Assembly (NCBI GenBank): GCA_965248805.1
Contig: CBDFKJ010000009.1
Coordinates: 1,550,001 to 1,614,000 of the forward strand
Reading direction: 5' to 3'
Length of the DNA stretch: 64,000 bases
From: CBDFKJ01 sp965248805
Lineage (GTDB): Bacteria; Pseudomonadota; Alphaproteobacteria; UBA6615
Shown here: piece by piece, positions 26,068 to 34,045 of the stretch
Position numbering within the stretch: position 1 is the stretch's first letter
Layout of the letters: each line of letters starts with the position of its first letter
The notes under the pieces: generated by a model
What the model was told of the DNA's origin: nothing
The model's database searches: none
The model's input: the letters and a program-made list of their open reading frames with translations, nothing else
Program-made: the position numbers and the translations under genes

Positions 26068-26289
26068 GTGACCAAGGGCGAGCAACTGGTCGGAGCGGCC
26101 TTCAATCCTTCCAATAATCCGGTCGTCGACGAGCTCAAGGGCCTTGCCGCGGAACTCATCGACCTGATCGAGGCCATCGCGCCCTGGAGCGACGGCGTGG
26201 CGAGCGAGGTCGCGCGGCTCAAGGCGCTGGCGCAGACCGATGTCGAGGCCGCGGCCATGTGGGCGGTCAAGGCGGCAACCAAGGGCTGA
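26068..26289 (+). CDS. Acb2/Tad1-type cyclic-nucleotide sponge domain protein
   Basis: The 73-residue protein has the short hairpin-domain pattern GAAFNPSNNPVVDELKG, then AAELIDLIEAI, and ends ALAQTDVEAAAMWAVKAATK. This matches the family that includes Acb2, which binds cyclic di- and trinucleotides and blocks CBASS, and the Tad1-related hairpin domain. The AAMWAVKAATK ending is characteristic. It starts at GTG 26068 with GGAGG at 26057-26061. It lies before the gp36-type gene, a usual place in Mu-like and siphophage morphogenesis clusters. Anti-defence activity is inferred from the family. Confidence 0.72.
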   Translation: MTKGEQLVGAAFNPSNNPVVDELKGLAAELIDLIEAIAPWSDGVASEVARLKALAQTDVEAAAMWAVKAATKG

Positions 26290-26292
26290 GCC

Positions 26293-26403
26293 ATGAGTTA
26301 CGCCGCACGCGCCGATCTGGAGGCCCGCTTCGGGGCCGACGAGGTCGCGCGTCTTGCCGATACCGGCGAGGGCGTCGGCGCGTCGCGCCTCGATGCGGCC
26401 TCG
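26293..26403 (+). pseudogene. gp36/DUF1320 protein, N-terminal stub
   Basis: About 37 codons from ATG 26293 encode SYAARADLEARFGADEVARL and GEGVGASRLDAA, the conserved start of the Mu gp36 (DUF1320) family, head-completion proteins of about 140 residues. At about 26400 the sequence switches, out of frame, into the middle of a tape-measure gene. A deletion removed the rest of gp36 and all genes up to the tape measure. Confidence 0.7.
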
Positions 26404-27356
26404 AGAGCACGAAGAGGCGAGAGGAAGAGGCGGCCGAGAGGCGCCGGGAAGCGCTCGCCGAGCTCGAGGCGGCCGGGCTCGCATTGGCCGGGCCTTATGC
26501 CAGCGCCCGCGCCGAGATCGAGAAGTGGCTCGAAGAGACCCTGGCCGCGCTCGAGGCCGCCGCGGAGGGCCATGAAGACTACGCGGCCCGCGTCGCCGAG
26601 GCGCGCGAGATTGCGGCCGAGCGGCTGAGACGGGTGGACGAGGAAGAGGCCGCCGAGCGGCTTCGCATCTCCAAGCGCTGGCAGGACGGCGTCATCCGGG
26701 GACTCACGGAGGTGGCCGGCGAAGGCGGTGACGCCGCCGCCGCCATGGAGGACGGCGTCAAGCGGGCGTTCGCCGGCATGGAGGACGCGCTGGTCGAGTT
26801 CGTCCGCACCGGCAAGATAACCTTCTCCAGCCTGGTCGATTCGATCCTCGCCGACATCGCCCGCATGACCATCCGCCAGTCGATCACAGGACCGCTGGCA
26901 AGTGCGCTGTCAGGCTGGCTCCACGGCCTGAACGGCGGCAACCTTGCCGCCGGCGCGCGCCCGGGGGCGATCGCCGCCGGCACCGCGACCGGGGTCTACC
27001 ACGCGGGCGGCGTCGCGGGCGCCCCGGGCGGCGTCAAGCGTGCCGTGCCGCCGGAGGTTTTCGCGGGCGCGCGTCGCTATCACCGCGGCGGCCTCGCCGG
27101 GATGCTGCGGCCGGACGAGGTGCCGATCATCGCCCAGCGCGGCGAGCGCATCCTGTCGCGCGCCGAGACCCGCGCGCTCGTCCGGCCGCCCGACATCAAG
27201 ATCGAGATCCTCAACCAGAACACGCCGAAGCGGGGAGCCGTTGTCGATCAGCCCCGTTTTGACGGCGAGCGCTGGGTGCTCTCCCTGGTCGCCGACGATA
27301 TCGAGACCGGTGGCGGGATCGCCAAGGCAATCGACGCCCGCCAGATGGCGTTCTGA
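26404..27356 (+). pseudogene. Tape-measure protein, C-terminal fragment (module A)
   Basis: About 317 residues remain. A charged coiled-coil region leads into ALVEFVRTGKITFSSLVDSI near residue 140, the lambda-type tape-measure motif. After it come the glycine-rich GVYHAGGVAG and FAGARRYHRGGLAGMLRPDE segments and an ending in NQNTPKRG and the final strand region. It aligns in plan with the ends of the tape measures at 34049 and 47085. There is no start of its own; the 5' end is the deletion joint with gp36. Confidence 0.78.
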
Positions 27357-27736
27357 TGGCGGCCTGGCCCGAGTATGCGGCGGTCGCGGCCGACGGCTAC
27401 GGCGCCGGCCAGGACGGCGATGTCGCCCGCACGCCGTTCGCGGACGGCCTGGTGCGCCAGGAGAAGCGATTCACCGCGGCGCTCAGCGTGCGCCTCATCA
27501 CCGCCTATCTGGCCGACGACGATGCATATGTGCGCTTTCGCACCTGGGCCACCGAGGACGCCCACCGCTGGTTCGCCTGGGCCGACCCCGAGGACGGTCT
27601 GGTGCGCGAGGTGCGGGTGCGCGGCGGTGCCGGCGGCATTCAGTATCGTGCCCGCGTCCGCGGCGGAAGGCGGAGCTGGGAGCTGACTTGCGAGCTGGAG
27701 GGCTACATGAGCCGAACCATAGAGACGGGAGTCTGA
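27356..27736 (+). CDS. Distal-tail-type protein (module A)
   Basis: This 126-residue protein starts at ATG 27356, overlapping the tape-measure stop by one base. It shares its position and its plan (WPEYAAVAADGYGAG, then a WFAWADPEDG-like strand and SWELTCELE at the end) with the genes at 38242 and 49662. In siphophages the gene after the tape measure encodes the distal tail or lambda M-like tip protein. Identity with the other two copies is modest. Confidence 0.6.
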   Translation: MAAWPEYAAVAADGYGAGQDGDVARTPFADGLVRQEKRFTAALSVRLITAYLADDDAYVRFRTWATEDAHRWFAWADPEDGLVREVRVRGGAGGIQYRARVRGGRRSWELTCELEGYMSRTIETGV

Positions 27737-27738
27737 TC

Positions 27739-28116
27739 ATGGGACTGAAGACCGAAGGCGAGAAACTGTGTTTCCAGGGCGGGCTGTTGTCGGCCACGGT
27801 GCATGTGGCCTTGCACACCGCCGACCCGACGGCCGCCAACGAACTCAGCGGCAACAACTACGCCCGCGTGGCCGTGCTCGCCGCGGATTGGACCATCGAT
27901 GCGGGAAACGGGAGAGCCTCGAACACGAACGATATCCGGTTCCCCACGCGCACGGCTACCTGGGGCAAGCCGACGCATGTCGGCCTGTGGGACGCCGCCA
28001 CGGGCGGCGACTTGCTGCTGTCCCTCGCCCTCGATGAGGCCGTGCCGGCGCCTTCACCTTCGATCGACGTGACCTTCGACGCCGGCAAGCTCATCTTCAA
28101 TTTGAAGACCAACTAA
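27739..28116 (+). CDS. Phage tail or fibre protein (module A)
   Basis: The 125-residue protein contains a VHVALHTADPTAANELSG segment near residue 18 and a HVGLWDAATGGDLLLSLAL strand region near 78. This pattern is typical of a small family of phage tail and fibre proteins (VYLALHTADP-type). It starts at ATG 27739, 3 nt after the distal-tail gene. It has no counterpart in modules B and C, where a DUF1833 protein or a collagen-like fibre occupies the place. Confidence 0.65.
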   Translation: MGLKTEGEKLCFQGGLLSATVHVALHTADPTAANELSGNNYARVAVLAADWTIDAGNGRASNTNDIRFPTRTATWGKPTHVGLWDAATGGDLLLSLALDEAVPAPSPSIDVTFDAGKLIFNLKTN

Positions 28117-28122
28117 CCGCGG

Positions 28123-28335
28123 ATGCCGGTCCGCCGCCTGCGTCTCGCCGCCACCTTCAAAGGCGGCCGGCTCAGAGGCCGCGCTCGGCTGCGGCTGCGA
28201 TTGCCTCTCGCCGCTACCTTCACCGGCGCTGCGCTGACCGGCAGTGCCCCGCTGCGGCTTCGGCGCCGTCTACGGCTGGCCGCTACCTTCAAAGGCGGCC
28301 CGGCAAGCCGAGAGTCGACGACCGCCGCGTTATAA
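28123..28335 (+). CDS. Repeat protein, likely cut short by an IS5 fragment
   Basis: This 70-residue frame is built from units of about 22 residues (RLRLAATFKGG, LPLAATFTGAALTGSAPLRL, RLRLAATFKGG). Alternating Ala/Thr and Arg/Leu give a strongly basic, beta-prone repeat, as in fibre-like proteins of Mu-like phages in this group. The stop codon lies in the adjoining IS5 fragment, so the natural protein was probably longer. Confidence 0.45.
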   Translation: MPVRRLRLAATFKGGRLRGRARLRLRLPLAATFTGAALTGSAPLRLRRRLRLAATFKGGPASRESTTAAL

Positions 28336-28990
28336 GCGGTATCATCCATGTGTTGAAGTCCGGCGGACGTTGGGTCGATGCGCCGTCCGTCTATGGCCCG
28401 CGCAAGACGCTCTACAATCGCTTCGTGCGGTGGGCGGCCAAAGGCGTGTGGACAGGGATATTCCACGCTCTGGCTTCGGCGGGTGGGCCGCCGGCGCAAG
28501 TGTTGATCGATTCCTCGGCGGTGAAGGCTCATCGCTGCGCCTCGGGCGGCAAAGGGGGGAGCACACGCAGGCCATTGGCCGCTCCCGCGGCGGGCGCACC
28601 ACGAAGATCCATGCGCTGACCGATGGCCTCTGCCGCCCGTTCGCCTTCCTGCTGACCGGCGGCCAAGTGGCGGACTGCACAGCGGCCGCTGCTGGAGCGG
28701 ATGCCGGCCACCTCGATCCTGACTGGCGACAAGGGCTATGACAGCGACGCCGTTCGCCGCAAGATCGAGAGCAGAGGCGTCGCTCCGAACATCCCGCCGA
28801 AGGCCAACCGCCGCTGGAAGCCGTGCTTCAGCCCGGCGCTCTATCGCGACCGCAACGCCATCGAGCGCATGTTCGGCCGGCTGAAAGACTTCCGCAGAAT
28901 CGCAACCCGCTATGACCGCCTCGCCCAAAACTTCCTCGCCGCCGTCTGTCTCGCCGCTACCGTCAGCTAATGGTTATGAGTCCGGACCCT
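28330..28990 (+). mobile_element. IS5-family (ISL2/IS427-like) fragment
   Basis: The 3' two thirds of an IS5-family transposase remain in three frames: SGGRWVDAPSVYGPRKTLYN and VLIDSSAVKAHR, then RGGRTTKIHALTDG, then ILTGDKGYDSDAVRRKIE to RIATRYDRLAQNFLAAVCL. The first frame change lies in an AAAGGGGGG run, the slip site used by this group. The second is a mutation. The 5' end is missing. The 3' end (ATGAGTCCGGACCC) overlaps the stop of the next gene. Confidence 0.75.
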
Positions 28991-29558
28991 AGTGCCCGGA
29001 TCTTGATGGGGATGCGTGGGCACGAAGGAGCTTGTTGGCGATGCCGAGGTCGAAGGCCTCGGCATCGAAGGCGCCGATCCAGTCGCGGTAGTGCTCGTGG
29101 TCCTGGTGATTAGGATCGCGAAGTGCTTCGAGCATTTCCAGATACTGGAAGGGCCCGCCACAGTCCTCGGGAGGGCAGGCGCATTCGCCGGCGAGAATTG
29201 CCGGAACCGCCTCGTTCTTGCCAAGCGGCCGCAGGGTTTCGACGATGATCTCGTGGCGCCAATCGTCTCCGAAATCGTAGACATAGAGAAACCGGTCTCC
29301 GGCCACGACGAGATCACCGAGCCGGTATTCTGCGGCGTCGAGCAGTTCGCTGCCGCTATCCCACTCGTCGTCCTCGGGAATGCCGTAGCGGTGACCGTTG
29401 ACCATGAACATATGGAGGTGGGAGTCCTCCCATCCCATGGCTGCCTGGATCACTGTGTGCAGGCCAGCGAGTGAGATCGCAGCCGGGACGACCACCCGAC
29501 GCCAAATCTCAGGCGTGATGTTAGCAAGAGTGATCTTGATTTCGGCGACCTCGGGCAT
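28989..29558 (-). CDS. Plasmid pRiA4b ORF-3 family protein
   Basis: The 189-residue protein matches the PF07929 family. Matching segments are ITPEIWRRVVVPAAISLAGL near residue 14, AMGWEDSHLHMFMVNGHRYG near 38, FLYVYDFGDDWRHEI near 88 and ECACPPEDCGGP near 122. These proteins travel with plasmids, prophages and transposons. Their function is unproven. It is on the strand opposite the tail genes, between an IS5 fragment and module B, so it looks like cargo. ATG 29558 is preferred over the TTG 15 nt upstream. Confidence 0.85.
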   Translation of the reverse strand: MPEVAEIKITLANITPEIWRRVVVPAAISLAGLHTVIQAAMGWEDSHLHMFMVNGHRYGIPEDDEWDSGSELLDAAEYRLGDLVVAGDRFLYVYDFGDDWRHEIIVETLRPLGKNEAVPAILAGECACPPEDCGGPFQYLEMLEALRDPNHQDHEHYRDWIGAFDAEAFDLGIANKLLRAHASPSRSGH

Positions 29559-29599
29559 CGGATTATGAACCAAACAATATTGCTGGCGGTCAGAATGCC

Positions 29600-29914
29600 A
29601 TGAAAGTACTTGCTGCTACCATCGAAACACTTTTCTCGGACCCCAACCTGTCCTCGGCTTCTATCTACCGTATTCAGGGAACGGGTGATCCGCTTGCCAT
29701 CCGGGTCATCGCTCGTCGCCCTGACCAGGCATTCGACTTCGGCGATACTCGCATCCGCACGGAGACCTCCCTGTTCGATGTCCGTGTTTCCGAGGTTTCG
29801 AGCCCGCGTCTCGGGGACACCCTGGAAATCGATAACGAGACTTTCGTCGTTCAGGGTCAGCCGTTGCGAGACAGCGAGCGCCTGATCTGGACCCTGGACA
29901 CGAGGCCGGCATGA
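29600..29914 (+). CDS. Head-tail joining protein
   Basis: This 104-residue beta-rich protein has the features of the siphophage head-tail joining family, with TLFSDPNLSSASIYR at the start and RLGDTLEIDNETFVVQGQP near residue 72. It starts at ATG 29600 and overlaps the next gene by 4 nt. It is the first gene of module B. The upstream capsid genes that should precede it are absent. Confidence 0.7.
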   Translation: MKVLAATIETLFSDPNLSSASIYRIQGTGDPLAIRVIARRPDQAFDFGDTRIRTETSLFDVRVSEVSSPRLGDTLEIDNETFVVQGQPLRDSERLIWTLDTRPA

Positions 29915-30268
29915 AACTCGCTGCCACGATCGCCGGGTCCGTCCTGGCGGACATGGAAGCCGAGGCGAGGACCATATCCAAGGCCGTGACGGCTGGCGTC
30001 AAGGATGCGGGCCGGGGCCTCAAGGGGGATTTGCGCAAGCAAGTAGTTGCCGCTGGTTTGGGGCCGAGACTTGCCCGGACATGGCGGGAAACGACCTATC
30101 CGCGAGGCAAGTCATCCATGCGCGCCGCCACCCTGGTCTGGTCCAAGGCGCCGCTGATCGTCCGCACCTTCGACGAGGGCGCGGTGATCCGAAGCAAGTC
30201 CGGCCTCTGGCTGGCCATCCCGACGCCGGCGGCGCCCAAGCGTGGCGTCGGAGGGAAGCGGATTAATT

Positions 30269-31558
30269 GGACGCCTCCATTTACCTCGTGAATTTTGCCT
30301 CGTTGTGATTCTCTACGGCGGTTCGGTTTGAGGAGGTATTGATGAGGCAGGCTGGTCTGTTCGGCTTACCGGATCATCTTCGAAAGCTTTCGGCGACGGG
30401 TGATCCGTTGGAGGTGCTGGCAAAGGTCGTCGACTTCAAGATTTTCCGCGCGCCGCTTGAGGCGGCGCTGGGCTATTCGGACGGATCGAAAGGTGGCCGC
30501 CCGGCCTACGATGCGGTGGCGATGCTCAAGGTTCTGATCCTGGCCGCGCGGCACACGGTGAGTGACGAGCGGATGGAGTTTCTGATCCGCGATCGCTTGA
30601 GCTGGCTTCGCTTCCTAGGCTTCGATCTCGGAGCGCCGACGCCGGACCGCAACACCATATGGACCTTTCGCGAGCGTCTGGTCCGGGCCGGGGCGATGGA
30701 TAAGCTGTTTGCCGCCTTCGATGGCGAATTGCGCCGGTGCGGCTATCTGGCGATGGGCGGGCAGATCGTCGATGCGACGTTGGTATCGGCGCCCAAGCAG
30801 CGCCACAGCGATGACGAGAAGCGGGCGATCAAGGCGGGCAAGAGCGCGTCCGAGGTCTGGCCCGATCAGCCAGCCAAGGCGGCGCAGAAGGACACGGATG
30901 CGCGGTGGACGGTGAAGACCGGGCGGCGCAAGAACCCCGCCGGGTCGCAACGGCGCATGCCCGACATCGCGATCCCGGTGTTCGGCTACAAGAATCATGT
31001 CGTCATCGATCGGGCCTACGGCTTCATCCGCAGCTCGGCTGTGACCGATGCCGCCCGCCATGACGGCAAGATGTTGCGTCAGCTCGTCACCGGCGACAAT
31101 CTGGCCGCCGGCGTGTGGGCTGACAGCGCCTATCGCTCGAAGGCCAACGAGGCGTGGCTGGCCGGCAAGGGTCGGGTCTCCCACATCCACCGCAAGAAGC
31201 CGCCGGGCCGGGCCATGCCCAAGGCGACCGCCCAGGCCAATGCCCGCAAGTCAGCGGTCCGTGCGCATGTGGAGCACGTCTTCGCCCAGCAGAAGGATCG
31301 CATGGGCCTTTTCATCCGTACCATCGGGCTCAAGCGGGCGGAGGCCAAGATCGGCCTCGCCAACCTGGCTTACAATTTCCAGCGTCTGATCTTCCATGAG
31401 CGCAGGGCCGCCATGGTATGAGTCCGCCTGAATAGCGCCAAAACCCTCCGCCGAGAACGAAACGGCGGATGGTTGCGGACGTCAACACCGCCGATCTCAG
31501 CGAAAGTCGGACAGCACACCAAAATCTTCGTCAAATCCCCCGGTTGTTGGAGGTCTCC
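30269..31558 (+). mobile_element. IS5-family insertion sequence, copy A (1290 bp)
   Basis: Terminal inverted repeats are GGACGCCTCC (left) and the complement GGAGGTCTCC (right). A 4-bp target duplication AATT flanks it (30265-30268 and 31559-31562). One transposase gene fills it. It is virtually identical to copies B and C, which suggests recent spread. Confidence 0.93.
30342..31421 (+). CDS. IS5 family transposase (copy A)
   Basis: The 359-residue DDE transposase begins at ATG 30342 after an AGGAGG ribosome site at 30331-30336. The catalytic residues lie in GQIVDATLVSAP (Asp), GVWADSAYRSKAN (Asp) and VEHVFAQQKDRMG (Glu). The N-terminal DRLSWLRFLGFDLGAPTPD and the FREAL-like region mark the IS5 group. 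The gene is intact. Confidence 0.95.
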   Translation: MRQAGLFGLPDHLRKLSATGDPLEVLAKVVDFKIFRAPLEAALGYSDGSKGGRPAYDAVAMLKVLILAARHTVSDERMEFLIRDRLSWLRFLGFDLGAPTPDRNTIWTFRERLVRAGAMDKLFAAFDGELRRCGYLAMGGQIVDATLVSAPKQRHSDDEKRAIKAGKSASEVWPDQPAKAAQKDTDARWTVKTGRRKNPAGSQRRMPDIAIPVFGYKNHVVIDRAYGFIRSSAVTDAARHDGKMLRQLVTGDNLAAGVWADSAYRSKANEAWLAGKGRVSHIHRKKPPGRAMPKATAQANARKSAVRAHVEHVFAQQKDRMGLFIRTIGLKRAEAKIGLANLAYNFQRLIFHERRAAMV

Positions 31559-31861
31559 AATTCATCCAACTTCCCGGAGCACCGCTTCGGGCCGCTGCGG
31601 TTCGTCTACCGGCGGAACGGCCCATCGCTTCTGGTCGTCGACAGCGTCCGGATCAACAAGTCCGGACGGGTCGGCCGCCGCGCCAAGGGCGGCGCCTATA
31701 CAAAAACAGGCCGCATGAAGCAGGGCATAGCCACCGTGATCATGTTCTTCATGGTGCCGCAGTTGAGGCTCAAGAAGCGGCTGGATGTGAAGCGAGAGGC
31801 CAAGCGCTGGGAGGGGCGTCTCCCAGGGCTGATCGATAAGCATACGAGAACGGATTAGACG

Positions 31862-32299
31862 TTGGCGAACAGCAAATCAGAACAGGTTCTTGAGGCGATC
31901 AAGGCGCTGCTCATGACCGTGCCCGGCGCCAAGATCGAGCGCAATTCGGCGGTGCCCGAGAAAATCCCCGCCGGCGGCCTGATCGTGCTGCGCGACGGCG
32001 ATCCGGGCGAGCCCGACACTGCGCTCGGCGGTTTCGGCGGCGTCTATTACAGCCACGACGTGGAGATCGAGCTCTACCTCGAGGAGGGCGACGCCATGGC
32101 CCGTGATGCCGCCTTCGATACCTTGGTGCAGGCGGTCGGCACCGTGTTGGAAACCGATCCGACCCTCGGAGGCCTCGCCTTCGGCATGACCTACGGACGC
32201 CCGGAGATCGATACCGAGGCCGTGGCCGGCGCGCCCGCCATCAAGACCGGTACGATCACCGTGACCGTCGAGTACGAAACCGCTAGCCCCCTTGGCTAA
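31862..32299 (+). CDS. Tail terminator/minor tail protein
   Basis: This 145-residue protein has the VLEAIKALLMTVPGAKIERN opening and a YYSHDVEIELYLEEGDAMAR segment near residue 62. That is the pattern of the phage tail-completion proteins often mislabelled as acyl-CoA transferase. Its place between the gp10-like gene and the tail tube supports a tail terminator (lambda U-like). The likely start is TTG 31862. There is no better in-frame start. Confidence 0.68.
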   Translation: MANSKSEQVLEAIKALLMTVPGAKIERNSAVPEKIPAGGLIVLRDGDPGEPDTALGGFGGVYYSHDVEIELYLEEGDAMARDAAFDTLVQAVGTVLETDPTLGGLAFGMTYGRPEIDTEAVAGAPAIKTGTITVTVEYETASPLG

Positions 32300-32341
32300 C
32301 TACTGGGCGCTGGTTTCCTAACAACATCGGGAGAAATTGAG

Positions 32342-33291
32342 ATGGCCCGATCCTACGGCGCCAACGCCACGCTGTTGCTCAAGCGGGAGACCGCCTACGG
32401 CACGCAGGCGAGCGGCGACTACGTGCGCATGCCTTTCAACCGCTGCTCTTTGGGGAGCGAACAGGGACTGATCGACGATCCGGTGCTGGGCCAGGGGCGC
32501 GATCCTCTGGCCCCATTGCAAGATGTGATCAATGACGAAGGCGATATCATCGTCCCCGTCGACCCCCGTTACCTCGGCTTCTGGCTGACGGGACTGTTCG
32601 GCGACCCGGTCTCCACGGACAACCTGGACGGCACATTCGACCACGTCTTTGCCTCGGGCGCGGATGTTCTGCCAAGCTATTCCATCGAGATCGGCATGGC
32701 CCAAGTGCCCGCCTTCTTCATGCATGGGGGTGTGGTGCTCAACTCCATCGCCTTGGAGTTCCAGCGCTCCGGCGCGGCGGCGGCGACCATCAACGCCGTG
32801 GCCCAGGGAGAAAGTCGCTCGGCGACCACGCAAGGGGCACGCCCAGCACCTTGGCATTTACACGTATCAGCCAGTTCCAGGGCTCCATCACCAAGACCGG
32901 ACAGCCGGTCGGCAACCTGACCTCCGGTTCGCTCACCTATTCCAACAACCTGGAGAAGATCGAGACCATCCGCTCCGACGGCTTGATCGAAGGCGCCGAT
33001 CCGACAGTTGCGGCGCTGACGGGGCGCATCGATGTGCGTTTCGCCGACACCGGCCTGATCGACGCCGCTGCCGGCGGCACGCCGGTGGACCTGGAGTTTG
33101 GATACACCGTCGGCGCGTCCAAGGTCCTGTTTGCTGCCCACGAGGTCTACCTGCCCAAGCCGAAGCTGGCCGTTGACGGTCCTGGCGGCGTGCAGGCGAG
33201 CTTCGACTTTCAGGGCGCCAAGAACGATGCCGCCGAGCGGATGCTCACGGTGACCCTCATCAACGATTTGGACGGAACGGAGTACGCATGA
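32342..33291 (+). pseudogene. Major tail tube protein, frameshifted
   Basis: The first frame reads MARSYGANATLLLKRETAYG to NAVAQGESRSATTQG. The second frame resumes with TLAFTRISQFQGSITKTG and runs to the stop at 33291. Together they make a protein of about 315 residues matching siphophage tail tube proteins (VNSISLEFQRSGAA-type core, AERMLTVTLINDL end). The frame change lies in a GGGG run near 32835. It could be a true mutation or a sequence error. It precedes the tail assembly chaperone. Confidence 0.72.
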
Positions 33292-33791
33292 TCTCCCTCA
33301 AGCAACCGAGCAAACCCTACGACATTGAATTGCCCTACGGCATCAGGGTGACGGTCAAACCGCTGACCACGGCAAGCATGGCGGCGGCGCAGTCGGCGTC
33401 GCGGCGACGGGTCGAGGCCGTTGAAGCCCAGGCCCGCGACCGCAAGGAATCCGGCCTGCCCCTGGACGGATTTCCTGACCTGGACATTGAGCCGGAACGG
33501 GATGGGTTCCTGCAATGCCAGGTCGTCTACGAACTGGCGGCGCCGCATGTCACCGCCTGGACCGGCATCGAGGACGATCCCCCGGTCACCCGCGACAACA
33601 TCATTGCGGTGATGGACCTTTACCCCGTGGGCGAGCAGTTCCTGCAGAAGCTGACGCTCCAGCAGATGCTGCTCAACGCCGCAAAAAACGCATCAGGGCT
33701 CTCTGCCTCTGGCATTTCAAGCCAGGCGGAGGGCCCGGATACTGCCAAGGATGCCGGGAAGACGGCGCGGCCTGCGCGCAAGGCGGGATAG
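33288..33791 (+). CDS. Tail assembly chaperone, short form (gpG-like)
   Basis: The 167-residue protein starts MISLKQPSKPYDIELPYGIR and has a long helical middle. It sits between tail tube and tape measure, the fixed place of the lambda gpG chaperone that coats the tape measure during tail assembly. It overlaps the tube stop by 4 nt. The A-AAA-AAC heptamer inside it (33683-33689) would send some ribosomes into the -1 frame, giving a longer product. Confidence 0.72.
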   Translation: MISLKQPSKPYDIELPYGIRVTVKPLTTASMAAAQSASRRRVEAVEAQARDRKESGLPLDGFPDLDIEPERDGFLQCQVVYELAAPHVTAWTGIEDDPPVTRDNIIAVMDLYPVGEQFLQKLTLQQMLLNAAKNASGLSASGISSQAEGPDTAKDAGKTARPARKAG

Positions 33792-34045
33792 GAGCAAGCG
33801 GTGAACGCTGCCCCTACGTTGAGCATGCCCTGCAAACACCGGAAGAACACCAAGCCTGGGACGTGCTCATGGCTTGCCTCGGACAGCTGCGCCTGGCGCC
33901 GTCAGGCCATGTGCTGGGCGTCGACATGACCGCCGCCTTGAGAATCGCCGAGGCGCGAGGTCTGGACCTCGCCGTGGTCGCGGAACTGCTGCAGGCGGCG
34001 GAGAATGGGCTGGTCGAGGCGATGAACGAAAAGGACACGGACTAA
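33683..34045 (+). CDS. -1 frameshift extension of the tail chaperone (gpGT-like)
   Basis: The codons GCA-AAA-AAC at 33681-33689 contain the slippery heptamer AAAAAAC in the correct frame. Slipping back one base leads into an open frame through CPYVEHALQTPEEHQAWDVL and LGVDMTAALRIAEARGLDLA to the stop at 34045. The frame has no good start of its own, and it ends 3 nt before the tape measure. This is the layout of the lambda G/GT programmed frameshift. Confidence 0.65.
   Translation, partial: KKRIRALCLWHFKPGGGPGYCQGCREDGAACAQGGIGASGERCPYVEHALQTPEEHQAWDVLMACLGQLRLAPSGHVLGVDMTAALRIAEARGLDLAVVAELLQAAENGLVEAMNEKDTD

Larger units (their letters stand above)
29911..31858 (+). pseudogene. gp10-like tail-completion gene interrupted by IS5 copy A
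   Basis: The first 119 codons (29911-30268) encode MKLAATIAGSVLADMEAEAR to GVGGKRIN, and the rest (31563-31858) reads SSNFPEHRFGPLRFVYRR to the stop. Removing the IS and one copy of the AATT duplication restores one frame of about 217 residues. It resembles HK97 gp10-type head-tail connector or tail-completion proteins. The gene was intact before the insertion. Confidence 0.75.

Noticed and set aside
28342..28680. Minus-strand frame within the IS5 fragment
   Set aside because: It is a shadow of the transposase fragment.
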